Source: Uliginosibacterium gangwonense DSM 18521 (GTDB taxonomy: Bacteria; Pseudomonadota; Gammaproteobacteria; Burkholderiales; Rhodocyclaceae). From it: a stretch of 64,000 bases of DNA. Position numbers and translations under genes: made by a program. This document shows positions 34,509-43,543 of the stretch, piece after piece. The stretch is from positions 196,893 through 260,892 of the forward strand of contig NZ_KB892865.1 in the NCBI RefSeq assembly GCF_000373965.1, read 5' to 3'. The notes beneath the pieces were generated by a model, which was not told where the DNA came from, made no database searches, and worked only from the letters and a program-made list of their open reading frames with translations. Positions within the stretch are counted from its first letter, which is position 1. Every line of letters starts with the position of its first letter.

Positions 34509-36215
34509 TTATTCTTCGGACTGACCGATATCCCGGGTTGATATCCCCAGGCGCTGCATGCGCGAGAGCAGCGTGGTGCGTTTGAGACCCAGACGGGCCG
34601 CCGCACCACGTGGGCCAGCAACGATGCCGTTGGTTTCCTTGAGCACGCGCAGGATGCGTTCGCGCTCTGGCTCTGAGGCATCTGCCAGCTTGGGCAGATC
34701 CGGCAGACGCGGGCTGGCTGATGCGGCATGCAGAGTGCCGCTTTTCCAGGCCACCGGGGCCAGATGGTATTGCAGCTCCTGCACGGGAAGATTGAGCACC
34801 GGGCCACGGGTGAGGATCACCGCCCGCTCAATCACGTTTTCCAATTCACGCACATTCCCTGGCCAGGGCAGGCTGGCAAGGTGGGCAAGCACCTCATCTG
34901 GAATGCTCTCAATACGGCGATTCATGCGGCGGGAAATCTTCTGCACAAAATAGCGCGCCAGCAAGGGGATATCCTCAGGGCGCTCGCGCAGCGGCGGAAT
35001 CACCAGTGGGAAGACGTTCAGGCGATAGTAGAGATCGCTGCGATATTGGCGGTCGGCCACCATCTGGGTCAGGTCGCGGTTGGTGGCAGCGATCAGGCGT
35101 ACATCCACCGAGATGACCTTCTGCCCGCCCAGGCGCTCAATCTCCCGCTCCTGTAAGGCGCGCAGCAATTTGGGCTGCAACTCCAGCGGGATGTCACCCA
35201 CTTCATCAAGGAACAGCGTGCCCTTGTCCGCCAACTCAAAACGACCCAGGCGTTGCGAAGTGGCCCCGGTGAAGGAGCCTTTCTCATGGCCGAACAGATC
35301 GCTTTCAAGCAAACCGGAGGGGATCGCGGCACAGTTGATCTTGACCATGTTGCGCGCTTTGCGATCACTCAGGTTGTGGATCGCGCGTGCCAGCAATTCC
35401 TTGCCTGTGCCGGTTTCGCCCAAGATCAGCACGGTGCAGTCACTGGCGGCAACCATCTCAACCTGTTCGAGCAGGTTGCGCATGGCTGCACTCTCGCCCA
35501 CGATCTCGCCAAAGGTACTGAAGTTGCGGATTTCCTCGGCCAGATAGAGGTTTTCGCTGGTCAGCCGATCTTTGAGGCGTGAAATTTCCTCATAGGCCGC
35601 CACGTTGTCGATGGCAATGGCCATCCGCGCCGCGATTTCCTGCAACAAGTGCTGGTTGTAGTCGGAAAAGGCATCAGGCTTGGCATGCGCAAGATTGATC
35701 GCCCCAACCACCTTGGCCCCGGACACCAGAGGCAGGGTGCAGGTTACCTGGAAACCACGGGAGGTCAGCAGCGCCAGCTCGTCGTAATTTTCAGCTAGGC
35801 GTTCCATCTCCATGCGACTGGCCAACAACATGGCCCGGCTCTGAAGGACCTGCCCGGCCAATGAGGCGCTCAGTGGCATGGTGACCGTGGCCCGCGTACA
35901 CAGCCCGTGCGGGGGGTAGTACACCGAGTGGGAGCGTAACTGCTTGGCGCCCAGATCGAACAGATCCAGGCTCAGATAATCAATGCCGAAGAAGCGATGG
36001 ATCGTCTCTGCAACTTCAGCGACCAGATCCTCAATACTCAGCTTCGAAATCACCGCATTGGTGACTTCGACCAGGATATGGAAATGGTCGCGCTCACGGC
36101 GCAGCCGTTCCAATTCCGACGCAGAGTAGTGGTCGCTCCCCAGCACGTTCGATCTCGCTTCCTGTATTGCGCACCCGGCTGACACGTATTGTGCCCAAGA
36201 GGCTGGATTGAACAT
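34509..36215 (-). CDS. fhlA: FhlA-type sigma-54 activator
   Basis: 568-residue enhancer-binding protein. One GAF domain spans about residues 48-205, then an AAA+ domain has Walker A GETGTGKE (266-273), a sigma-54 loop GSFTGA (313-318) in place of the usual GAFTGA, and FLDEVGDIP. The C-terminus RGAAARLGLKRTTLLSRMQRLGI is nearly the same as the E. coli FhlA DNA-binding helix region. E. coli FhlA is longer (692) with two GAF domains and senses formate; here only one GAF is present, so the effector may differ. The likely target is the sigma-54 promoter before hydN. Start ATG 36215 is tentative; it lies just beyond the rpsI terminator. Confidence 0.88.
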   Translation of the reverse strand: MFNPASWAQYVSAGCAIQEARSNVLGSDHYSASELERLRRERDHFHILVEVTNAVISKLSIEDLVAEVAETIHRFFGIDYLSLDLFDLGAKQLRSHSVYYPPHGLCTRATVTMPLSASLAGQVLQSRAMLLASRMEMERLAENYDELALLTSRGFQVTCTLPLVSGAKVVGAINLAHAKPDAFSDYNQHLLQEIAARMAIAIDNVAAYEEISRLKDRLTSENLYLAEEIRNFSTFGEIVGESAAMRNLLEQVEMVAASDCTVLILGETGTGKELLARAIHNLSDRKARNMVKINCAAIPSGLLESDLFGHEKGSFTGATSQRLGRFELADKGTLFLDEVGDIPLELQPKLLRALQEREIERLGGQKVISVDVRLIAATNRDLTQMVADRQYRSDLYYRLNVFPLVIPPLRERPEDIPLLARYFVQKISRRMNRRIESIPDEVLAHLASLPWPGNVRELENVIERAVILTRGPVLNLPVQELQYHLAPVAWKSGTLHAASASPRLPDLPKLADASEPERERILRVLKETNGIVAGPRGAAARLGLKRTTLLSRMQRLGISTRDIGQSEE

Positions 36216-36267
36216 GATATGGCATCATGCCGTCAATCATCATCCAACAAGGCTCAGCAGAAAAAAC

Positions 36268-36294
36268 AAAAGCCCGCCAAAGAGCGGGCTTTTT
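36268..36294 (-). terminator. Terminator of rplM-rpsI
   Basis: AAAAGCCCGC and GCGGGCTTTT form a 10-bp stem with a six-base loop; on the minus strand it is followed by TTTTGTTTTTT. Confidence 0.88.
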
Positions 36295-36318
36295 GCCAAA
36301 CAATCCAACCACGCGAAA

Positions 36319-36714
36319 TTAACGCTTGGAGAATTGCTTACGACGACGTGCCTTGCGGAAGCCGACTTTCTTACGTTCCACTTCACGGGCATCACGGGTC
36401 ACGAAACCAGCGCTCTTGAGCACGGGCTTCAGTTCCGGGTTGAAGTCGATCAGAGCGCGGGTGATACCGTGGCGCACTGCACCGGCTTGACCGGATTCGC
36501 CACCACCGGTCACATTGACCATGATGTCGAAGCTGGCAAGGTTTTCCGTCAGTTGAAGCGGCTGACGCACGATCATGCGGCCGGTTTCACGGGAGAAAAA
36601 CACATCAACCGGCTTGCCGTTGACAACGATGTTGCCAGAACCTGCCTTGATGAACACACGAGCGACCGCAGTCTTGCGACGGCCCGTGCCATAGTTGTAC
36701 TGACCAATAGGCAT
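36319..36714 (-). CDS. rpsI: Small subunit ribosomal protein uS9
   Basis: 131 residues with [15 protein letters not shown] at the N-terminus, [16 protein letters not shown] in the middle, and the classical basic end [11 protein letters not shown] that reaches the ribosomal P site. It follows rplM by 12 bases and is followed by a strong terminator. Confidence 0.97.
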   Translation of the reverse strand: MPIGQYNYGTGRRKTAVARVFIKAGSGNIVVNGKPVDVFFSRETGRMIVRQPLQLTENLASFDIMVNVTGGGESGQAGAVRHGITRALIDFNPELKPVLKSAGFVTRDAREVERKKVGFRKARRRKQFSKR

Positions 36715-36726
36715 TGCGCGCTCCTG

Positions 36727-37155
36727 TTAGATGTCCAACACCTTGGGCTGCTGGGCGCTGTGCGGGTGCTCGGCACCGGCGTAGCACTTGAGCTTCTTGA
36801 GCATGGCGTAACCCAGAGGACCCTTGGGCAGCATGCCCTTGACGGCCTTTTCCAGTACGCGAGCGGGGAAGCGCTGTTGCAGCTTGGTGAAATTGGTTTC
36901 GTAGATGCCGCCCGGGTAACCGGAGTGGCGGTAGTACTTCTTGTCTTGAGCCTTGTCGCCAGTCACACGCAGCTTCTCGACGTTCACCACAATGATAAAA
37001 TCACCGGTATCGACGTGCGGCGTATAAATAGCCTTGTGCTTGCCACGCAAACGGCGGGCAATCTCGCTGGCCAGACGACCAAGCACCTTGTCGGTCGCAT
37101 CGACGACGAACCAGTCGTGCGTCACTTCATGCGGCTTGGCGGAAAAGGTCTTCAT
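36727..37155 (-). CDS. rplM: Large subunit ribosomal protein uL13
   Basis: 142 residues, starting [11 protein letters not shown] with GAGGAAA upstream, containing [30 protein letters not shown] and [15 protein letters not shown]. First gene of the conserved rplM-rpsI operon, behind a consensus-strength promoter at 37226-37255. Confidence 0.97.
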   Translation of the reverse strand: MKTFSAKPHEVTHDWFVVDATDKVLGRLASEIARRLRGKHKAIYTPHVDTGDFIIVVNVEKLRVTGDKAQDKKYYRHSGYPGGIYETNFTKLQQRFPARVLEKAVKGMLPKGPLGYAMLKKLKCYAGAEHPHSAQQPKVLDI

Positions 37156-37225
37156 CAGAGTTTCCTCTAGTCTTTTATGTCTTGTTGCGCTAACAACCAA
37201 AATTGCTGATCGCGGAAAGCTGGTG

Positions 37226-37255
37226 ATTATAGAGAAACCAAAACGCCGGTGTCAA
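37226..37255 (-). promoter_or_regulatory. Consensus sigma-70 promoter of rplM-rpsI
   Basis: On the minus strand TTGACA and TATAAT, both perfect, are separated by 18 bases, about 70 bases upstream of rplM. The -35 box overlaps a small GC hairpin (CGCCGG/CCGGCG) that may weakly terminate the upstream transporter transcript. Confidence 0.85.
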
Positions 37256-37292
37256 TGACCCGGCGCTTAATTATTCCCTGATTCCGAAAAAC

Positions 37293-38084
37293 TTAGGCGT
37301 GATCGTCGCTGTTGGTCGGGGAAGGCTCGGCAGGATTGATGTAGGCAAACGGCAAACCTACAAAAACAGCACCACCCACGATATTGCCCAAAGTGGCAAA
37401 GATCAGATTATACACGGCATCGGTCGCGCTGATCTGTCCATTACCAAGCAAGGACATCGAGAAAGTCCCCATATTGGCAATCGAGTGCTCAAAACCGAGA
37501 TACAGGAAGATGAACACAACCAGGATCAGGACTGCGATCTTGGCAATGTCTTCCTTGCAGCGCAAGGCCAGACGCACCGCCAGACACACCACCCAGTTGG
37601 CCAGAATCCCCTTGACGAAGATCACCCCAGCGGCCTGATGTACCTTGTGCGCAGCCCCCGTATAGAGTGCGTGATCCAGCGGCAATTCCGCCAGCACGTT
37701 GGCCGCATAGAGCAGGCCCGCCACGATGAAGGCGCCCACCATGTTGCCAAAATAGCAGGCGATCCACAGCAGAATAGTTTGCCCCCACTTGGTACGCCCT
37801 TCGGCAGAAGAGACGGCCAGATACATGTTGTTGCTGGTGAAGAGTTCGGCATTGGTAAAGACGATGATGGTCAGGCCCACCCCGAAAAAGGCCGAAGCGA
37901 CGACCTTGCCATAGGGAGTGTCATGCAGGTTATGCATCAGCGACCAGAACACGAACAGCACGATGGACAGGTACATGCCTGCCAGCACCGAGCGGGTCAT
38001 GTAGCGTGCGGGGTCTTCGTTGAGCAGTGAGACTTTGCGCAAACCGCTATCTGCCGCCTTCTCGACATAAGGACGATCAACCAT
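37293..38084 (-). CDS. Formate/nitrite transporter family channel
   Basis: 263-residue FNT-family inner membrane protein with six hydrophobic segments. FTNAELFTSNN and the loop GILANWVVCLAVRLA match the omega-loop and NWxVCLAV motifs of FocA/NirC/FdhC pentameric channels, and GFEHSIANM carries the conserved pore His. Formate, nitrite or hydrosulfide may be the substrate; the formate dehydrogenase genes nearby favour formate. AACAGGAGTT precedes the ATG. No operon partner. Confidence 0.88.
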   Translation of the reverse strand: MVDRPYVEKAADSGLRKVSLLNEDPARYMTRSVLAGMYLSIVLFVFWSLMHNLHDTPYGKVVASAFFGVGLTIIVFTNAELFTSNNMYLAVSSAEGRTKWGQTILLWIACYFGNMVGAFIVAGLLYAANVLAELPLDHALYTGAAHKVHQAAGVIFVKGILANWVVCLAVRLALRCKEDIAKIAVLILVVFIFLYLGFEHSIANMGTFSMSLLGNGQISATDAVYNLIFATLGNIVGGAVFVGLPFAYINPAEPSPTNSDDHA

Positions 38085-38253
38085 GAAAAAACTCCTGTTA
38101 TATTGATTTGAGATACGAGGGGGATGCGTGCAAAGGGCGTCATTGGATCACAAGACGGTGTGAACGACTTTGACCCAGGCAAACTGAGCGATATTTACAA
38201 AAGAATATAGCGAAAAAATACTCAATGATTCCAAGCGTTTGTCTGTGGATAGC

Positions 38254-39042
38254 TTACAGCCGCTGGCGCACTTGCTCAAACAGACAAACGGCTGCGGCTG
38301 CGGCCACGTTCAAGGATTCGATCACACCCGGCATGGGGATGCGCACCTCATGGTCGGCCTGCGCGATCAATTCGGCAGGCACGCCCTGCCCTTCGGCACC
38401 AAACACCCAGATGCCGGGCTGGCGCAAATCGAGCGCATAGAGCGACTCACTCCTGCGCCCCAGGCTGGTCACGTAGCTCGGCAGCGGGCAGACTGCCAGA
38501 GATGCAGCCAGATCGCAGGCGTCCACAATCCGAAGCTGGAACTGAGCCCCCATTCCGGCGCGCAAAGCCTTGGGCGACCATGCGTGGGTAGTGTGCCGAT
38601 CCAGCCAAACTTCGCGCACGCCTGCGGCCACGGCGGTACGCAGCAAGGTGCCCAGATTGCCAGCATCCTGCACCCCGGCCAGCGCCAGCACATCCTGCGC
38701 CAGTGCAGACGCCTGAAGGTCCGCAGGCACCGCAATTTCGGCCAACAGGCCGGTTGGGGTCTGTACCGGACTCAGCACCTTGAAAAGTGCAGCCGAGAAC
38801 ACCAGGACTTCTTCCGGGGGCTGTTGCACAGTGCGTGCCAGGATTTGCTGCGCCAAGGCTGTATCGACCACATCCTCGCGCAATACCAGGCGCTTCAAGG
38901 GCCAACCCGCCTCCAGCGCCGCCAGCAACAAATGGTCGCCATCCAATACGCTGGCCCTCTGCTCGCGCCGATACCGTGCATCTTCGTTCAAGGCACGCAG
39001 ATGCTTGAAAGTGGGGTTATCGCGTGAGCTGATGAACTTCAT
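38254..39042 (-). CDS. TrmH/SpoU-family RNA 2'-O-methyltransferase
   Basis: 262 residues with an N-terminal L30e-like substrate domain ([16 protein letters not shown]) and a C-terminal knotted SAM-binding domain: [16 protein letters not shown] (motif 1), [10 protein letters not shown] (motif 2) and [19 protein letters not shown] (motif 3). Targets are probably 23S rRNA, as for RlmB/TsnR-type enzymes, but tRNA cannot be excluded. It overlaps rnhB by four bases and is the last gene of the large minus-strand operon. Confidence 0.9.
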   Translation of the reverse strand: MKFISSRDNPTFKHLRALNEDARYRREQRASVLDGDHLLLAALEAGWPLKRLVLREDVVDTALAQQILARTVQQPPEEVLVFSAALFKVLSPVQTPTGLLAEIAVPADLQASALAQDVLALAGVQDAGNLGTLLRTAVAAGVREVWLDRHTTHAWSPKALRAGMGAQFQLRIVDACDLAASLAVCPLPSYVTSLGRRSESLYALDLRQPGIWVFGAEGQGVPAELIAQADHEVRIPMPGVIESLNVAAAAAVCLFEQVRQRL

Positions 39043-39635
39043 TCATCCCCCGCAAACAGGTTGCCCTGCGCCAGAATATTCTGTACCGGAGCGTAGCTGC
39101 GGCGGTGTTCGGGCGTGACTCCGTATTTGGCCAGCGCGGCAAGATGCGCTGCAGTGGGATAGCCCTTATGGGCCGCAAAACCATACTCGGGATAGCGTCG
39201 ATCCATTTCCAGCAACTGCGCGTCACGGGTGGTCTTTGCCAGGATCGAAGCCGCAGAGATTGCGGGTTCAGTCGCATCGCCCTTGACGATGGCACGGGCC
39301 GGAATCTGCAACTGCGGCGGCACGCGGTTGCCATCAATCAGCACTTCATCGGGTTGGATTTTGAGCGCGGCCACAGCCCGGCTCATGGCCAACATGGTGG
39401 CATGCAGAATATTGAGGCGGTCGATCTCTTCCACCGAGGCTTCCGCCACCGCCCAGGCCAGGGCATCACGACGGATCAGTTCGGCAAGCTGGTCTCGCTT
39501 TTTGGCCGAGAGCTTCTTGGAGTCGTTCAAACCTTCAATCGGCTTGGCGGGGTCCAGAATCACCGCCGCAGTGACCACCGCCCCGCAGAGCGGCCCACGC
39601 CCGGCTTCATCCACCCCGCAAATCAACACGGACAT
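39039..39635 (-). CDS. rnhB: Ribonuclease HII
   Basis: Removes RNA, including single ribonucleotides, from RNA-DNA hybrids. 198 residues with [12 protein letters not shown] (two metal-binding acids), [16 protein letters not shown] and ILAKTTRD. It follows lpxB with touching stop and start codons, the usual lpxB-rnhB order. Confidence 0.95.
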   Translation of the reverse strand: MSVLICGVDEAGRGPLCGAVVTAAVILDPAKPIEGLNDSKKLSAKKRDQLAELIRRDALAWAVAEASVEEIDRLNILHATMLAMSRAVAALKIQPDEVLIDGNRVPPQLQIPARAIVKGDATEPAISAASILAKTTRDAQLLEMDRRYPEYGFAAHKGYPTAAHLAALAKYGVTPEHRRSYAPVQNILAQGNLFAGDE

Positions 39636-40771
39636 CAGTACCCCACCTGTTTGAGAATCGCCGATGCCGCTTTTTCGGCATTGTTCTGGCGCAGTTGATC
39701 ATGAATCGTATCGAAACTCTGCACAAGCTGTGTGCAGGCATCCGCATCATCCAGCCAGCGGGCAACTGCCTCGGCAAGTTTTTCTGGCGTAGCGTCATCC
39801 TGCAACAGCTCTGGCACCAAGGATTCACGGGCCAGAATGTTGGGCAAGCCCACCCAAGGTAGGTAGGCCATGCGCCGCACGATGCGGAAGGTCATGCCGC
39901 CAACCTTGTAGGTAATCACCATGGGGCGCTTGAGCAAGGCGGCTTCCAGCGACGCTGTACCGCTGGCTACGATCACGACATCGGCCGCTGCCATCGCTTC
40001 GTGGGCATGACCAAACATCAGGCGGACCGACAGATGCTGGGCTTCGGCCTGACAAAGTTCATGTTCGAAGATATCGCGCGTCTGGCGCGTGATCAAGGGC
40101 ACCAGGAAGTGCGCATCCGGGTAGCGCTCTGCCAGCAGTTTGATCGCGCCGACCATGCAGGCGGCCAGCCGACTGACTTCGCCGACACGGCTGCCGGGCA
40201 AGACCGCCACGACACGCGCATCCGGCTCAAGCTTCAAAGCCTCCCGCACCGCATCGCGGTCAACCCGGTCCGGGAACTCGTCGGCCAACGGGTGGCCTAC
40301 GTAGCTGGCCTGGATGTTGTGGCGGGCATACAGCTCCGGCTCGCAAGGGAACAGGCACAGCACTTGATCGGCTGAACGGCCGATTTTATGCACACGCCCA
40401 CCACGCCAAGCCCAGATCGAGGGGCTGACGTAATGCGCCGTTTTAATCCCGGCTTTGCGCAGGCGCTTCTCCACCCCAAGATTAAAGTCTGGGGCATCCA
40501 CACCAATGAAGATGTCTGGCGGCTCGGCTTTCAGACGTTCGAGCAAGCCACGCCGGATACGCAACAACTCGGGCAGACGCTTGAGGGCATCCACATAGCC
40601 CATCACAGCCAGGGATTCGGCAGGCCACCATGCCTCAAAACCCTCGGCCTGCATCCTTGGGCCACCGATCCCACAAAACGAAATATCCGGGTTTGCTTGT
40701 CGCAAAGCCCGGATCAGATGTGCTGCAAGCAGGTCCCCCGAGGCCTCGCCCGCAACCATGGCGATACGCAT
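39635..40771 (-). CDS. lpxB: Lipid-A-disaccharide synthase
   Basis: Glycosyltransferase joining lipid X and UDP-diacylglucosamine. The 378-residue product has [53 protein letters not shown] and the C-terminal [10 protein letters not shown] donor-binding motif. It lies 15 bases after lpxA. Confidence 0.96.
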   Translation of the reverse strand: MRIAMVAGEASGDLLAAHLIRALRQANPDISFCGIGGPRMQAEGFEAWWPAESLAVMGYVDALKRLPELLRIRRGLLERLKAEPPDIFIGVDAPDFNLGVEKRLRKAGIKTAHYVSPSIWAWRGGRVHKIGRSADQVLCLFPCEPELYARHNIQASYVGHPLADEFPDRVDRDAVREALKLEPDARVVAVLPGSRVGEVSRLAACMVGAIKLLAERYPDAHFLVPLITRQTRDIFEHELCQAEAQHLSVRLMFGHAHEAMAAADVVIVASGTASLEAALLKRPMVITYKVGGMTFRIVRRMAYLPWVGLPNILARESLVPELLQDDATPEKLAEAVARWLDDADACTQLVQSFDTIHDQLRQNNAEKAASAILKQVGY

Positions 40772-40786
40772 GATGACCCCGTCGTG

Positions 40787-41557
40787 TTAGCGGATGATGC
40801 CCCGCGTCGAAGCCGCAAAGAAATCCAGCAAAGGCTGGAGCGCAGGTGTTTGCTCTGCCCACTCGGTAATCGTCGCGCGCGCCTGCTCAAACGGCAGGTT
40901 CTGACGATAGATCACCTTGTAGGCACGCTTGATGACCGCAATATCTTCAGCACTGTAGCCGCGCCGACGCAGCCCTTCACTGTTGATACCGTGGGGTGCG
41001 ACTGGATTGCCGGTACACATCACAAAGGTTGGCACATCCTGCGTGATGATTGAACCGCCCCCCGCCATGCAGTGGGCGCCGATGCGCACAAACTGATGTA
41101 TAGCCGCCATACCGCCCAGAATCGCCCAATCGCCGACATAAACGTGACCGCCCAGCGTAACGTTGTTGGCCATGATCGTCTGATTGCCCACCTGGCAATC
41201 GTGCCCGATGTGCACCGAGGCCATGAACCAGTTGTCATTGCCGATCCGGGTGACGCCGATATCCTGGGCCGTGCCGATATTGAAGTTGCAGTATTCGCGG
41301 ATCGTGTTGCGATCCCCGATCTCCAACTCAGTCGGTTCGCCCGCATACTTCTTGTCTTGCGGAATTTCACCAATCGAGCAGAAATGGAAAATCCGGTTCT
41401 CGCGCCCGATGCGGGTTCGCCCGTTAATCACGCAATGCGGGCCAATCCAGGTTCCTTCACCAATCTCGACGTGCTCGCCAATAATCGAATAGGGCCCCAC
41501 TTCCACATTGGCAGCCAGTTTGGCGCCGGGGTGAATGATTGCGGTCGGGTGGATCAT
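40787..41557 (-). CDS. lpxA: UDP-GlcNAc acyltransferase
   Basis: First step of lipid A synthesis. 256 residues starting [14 protein letters not shown], with left-handed beta-helix hexapeptide repeats, catalytic His region in [10 protein letters not shown] and C-terminal helices. ATG 41557 overlaps the fabZ stop by four bases; a frame seven codons longer is not conserved. Confidence 0.96.
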   Translation of the reverse strand: MIHPTAIIHPGAKLAANVEVGPYSIIGEHVEIGEGTWIGPHCVINGRTRIGRENRIFHFCSIGEIPQDKKYAGEPTELEIGDRNTIREYCNFNIGTAQDIGVTRIGNDNWFMASVHIGHDCQVGNQTIMANNVTLGGHVYVGDWAILGGMAAIHQFVRIGAHCMAGGGSIITQDVPTFVMCTGNPVAPHGINSEGLRRRGYSAEDIAVIKRAYKVIYRQNLPFEQARATITEWAEQTPALQPLLDFFAASTRGIIR

Positions 41558-42003
41558 GGCAGTTGTTTGATCGCGCACATCAGTTGTTCGACTTCAACGG
41601 CAACTTCGTCGCCCACCATGGCGCGGCCTTCGTAGATCCACATACTGCGCATCTGGCGCTTGAAACGCATCTCAAAGCGCAGGGTGTCGCCCGGCATCAC
41701 CGGACGCTTGAAACGCACGCGGTCGATCCCGGCGAACAGCACCATCAGCTTATCGTCCGGCACCACGCCCTGGCTCTTGAAAGACAGAATCGCGGAGGCC
41801 TGGGCCATCGCTTCAACAATCAACACGCCAGGCATCACCGGTGCATGCGGGAAATGCCCGACAAAGAACGGCTCGTTGATGGTGACATTCTTGATTGCAG
41901 TGATGTGCTCATTGGGCACCAGTTCCAGCACGCGATCAACCAACAAAAACGGATAGCGATGCGGCAAGTGCTTCATCACTTCTTGAATATCCATCACGCT
42001 CAC
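41554..42003 (-). CDS. fabZ: 3-Hydroxyacyl-ACP dehydratase FabZ
   Basis: Hot-dog-fold dehydratase of fatty acid synthesis, 149 residues. Has [13 protein letters not shown], and catalytic His and Glu in [19 protein letters not shown]. Overlaps lpxD and lpxA by four bases each; it competes with LpxA for hydroxyacyl-ACP. Confidence 0.96.
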   Translation of the reverse strand: MSVMDIQEVMKHLPHRYPFLLVDRVLELVPNEHITAIKNVTINEPFFVGHFPHAPVMPGVLIVEAMAQASAILSFKSQGVVPDDKLMVLFAGIDRVRFKRPVMPGDTLRFEMRFKRQMRSMWIYEGRAMVGDEVAVEVEQLMCAIKQLP

Positions 42004-43028
42004 TCTTCTTCCCCTTGTTTCTTCACTAACTTTTCCAACTCGCGCAGGCGAGTGAACATTTCATTCAGATGTCTGACGTGCACAGCGTTGCGGTTCCATT
42101 CCGCATGCGGCAGCGGCGGGACCAGCGAGGTATAGACCCCTTTTTCGGTCACCGACTTGGTCAGGCAAGACCACGCGGACAACACCACATCATCGCATAC
42201 CGTGATATGCCCATTGATCCCGCAGGAGCCCCCGCCCATAAAGCGTTTGCCCAGTTTTGTACTCCCTGCCACACCAGACATGGCCGCAATCGCGGAATTT
42301 TCTCCCACCTGGCAGTTGTGGGCGATATGCACGAGGTTGTCGAGCTTGACGCCACTTTCAATGATCGTGTCGTCAAGCGCCCCCCGGTCAATCGTAGAAT
42401 TGGCGCCGATCTCAACATCGTCCCCAATCAGGACACGACCGATCTGCGGGATTTTCTCCCAACTACCATCGGCACGACGCGCAAAACCGAAACCATCGGC
42501 CCCAATCACGGCCCCCGGCTGAAAGACGCAACGCTCGCCGACAATGCAATCATGGCGTATGGTGACATTCGGATGCAGGAAGGAACCTGCGCCAATGCGC
42601 ACACCACGCTCAATCACACAGCCAGGGCCGATCACCACGCCTTCGCCAATCACGCAATCCTCGGCCACATAGGCCTGAGGTGCCACATAGACTGACGCGG
42701 GCAGACTTGAGCGCACCACGGCGGCGGGATCAACCCCCGACGCATAAGCAGGCGCCGGGTTGAACAACTGCGCAAGCTTTGCGTAGTACAGGTAGGGGTC
42801 ACGGGTCACGATGCGTGGCAATGACGTAGCATCTGCCAACGCTGGCGGCACGATTACGGCCCCCGCCTTTGTTGCCTGCAGCGCCGCCTGATACTTGGCG
42901 TGTGTGACAAAACCAATTTCTTCCGCCGTAGCACGTTCCAGGGGGGCTACTTGGCGAACCTCTACGGAACCCTCTCCAAGTAGTTCCCCCCCCAGAGACT
43001 CAACTATTTGAAATAAAGACCAAGCCAC
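42000..43028 (-). CDS. lpxD: UDP-3-O-acylglucosamine N-acyltransferase
   Basis: Third lipid A enzyme. 342 residues: N-terminal uridine-binding domain, then a long left-handed beta-helix ([33 protein letters not shown] with the catalytic His) and a short helical C-terminus ending KKQGEEE. GTG 43028 with GAGG five bases upstream is preferred to TTG 43031. Confidence 0.95.
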   Translation of the reverse strand: MAWSLFQIVESLGGELLGEGSVEVRQVAPLERATAEEIGFVTHAKYQAALQATKAGAVIVPPALADATSLPRIVTRDPYLYYAKLAQLFNPAPAYASGVDPAAVVRSSLPASVYVAPQAYVAEDCVIGEGVVIGPGCVIERGVRIGAGSFLHPNVTIRHDCIVGERCVFQPGAVIGADGFGFARRADGSWEKIPQIGRVLIGDDVEIGANSTIDRGALDDTIIESGVKLDNLVHIAHNCQVGENSAIAAMSGVAGSTKLGKRFMGGGSCGINGHITVCDDVVLSAWSCLTKSVTEKGVYTSLVPPLPHAEWNRNAVHVRHLNEMFTRLRELEKLVKKQGEEE

Positions 43029-43035
43029 CAAAACC

Positions 43036-43533
43036 TCATTTCGTCTCTGCTAGTAATTTCAAAACCTTGTCGGTAATATCGATGGAGGGGCTGAAATACA
43101 CAGCTTCCTGCAAGACAAGGTCGTAATGCTCTGCTTCTGCAATCTGGCGGATCGCACGGTTGGCGCGCTCGGCCACCCCTGCCAGTTCGTCATTTTGGCG
43201 CTGGGTGCGATCTTCACGATATTCACGTTGACGACGCTGGAATTCGCGGTTCATGTCGTTGAACTCGCGCTCACGGGACCGGCGTTCCGTATCGGTAAGG
43301 GTCACGGCCCCCTTGTCCAAAGAGTCCTCCAGCGCCTGGAGTTGCTTGCCCATTTTTTGCAACTCCTGCTCGCGTTTTTCAAACTCTTTTTCCAGCTTCT
43401 TCAAGGCCCGCGCAGCAGGTGCGGATTCGCGTACCACCCTGTCGGCATTGACGAAGGCAATCCGGCTCTGCGCCCACACCGGCACGCTGGCCAACAACAG
43501 AAAGGCTGTAACTGCCACGGCTGAAATTCGCAT
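43036..43533 (-). CDS. skp: Periplasmic chaperone Skp (OmpH)
   Basis: 165 residues with a signal peptide (about 1-22, ending VWA-QS), then [14 protein letters not shown] and a long charged coiled coil (about residues 38-125), the tentacle arms that hold unfolded outer membrane proteins. AGGAG precedes ATG 43533. Lies between bamA and lpxD as usual. Confidence 0.94.
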   Translation of the reverse strand: MRISAVAVTAFLLLASVPVWAQSRIAFVNADRVVRESAPAARALKKLEKEFEKREQELQKMGKQLQALEDSLDKGAVTLTDTERRSREREFNDMNREFQRRQREYREDRTQRQNDELAGVAERANRAIRQIAEAEHYDLVLQEAVYFSPSIDITDKVLKLLAETK

Positions 43534-43543
43534 GGAATTTCTC

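Noticed and set aside
36283..36298. TGGCAAAAAGCCCGCT on the minus strand as a sigma-54 promoter for the fhlA-like gene
   Set aside because: Correct GG-GC spacing but it lies inside the rpsI terminator stem and the -12 element is poor.
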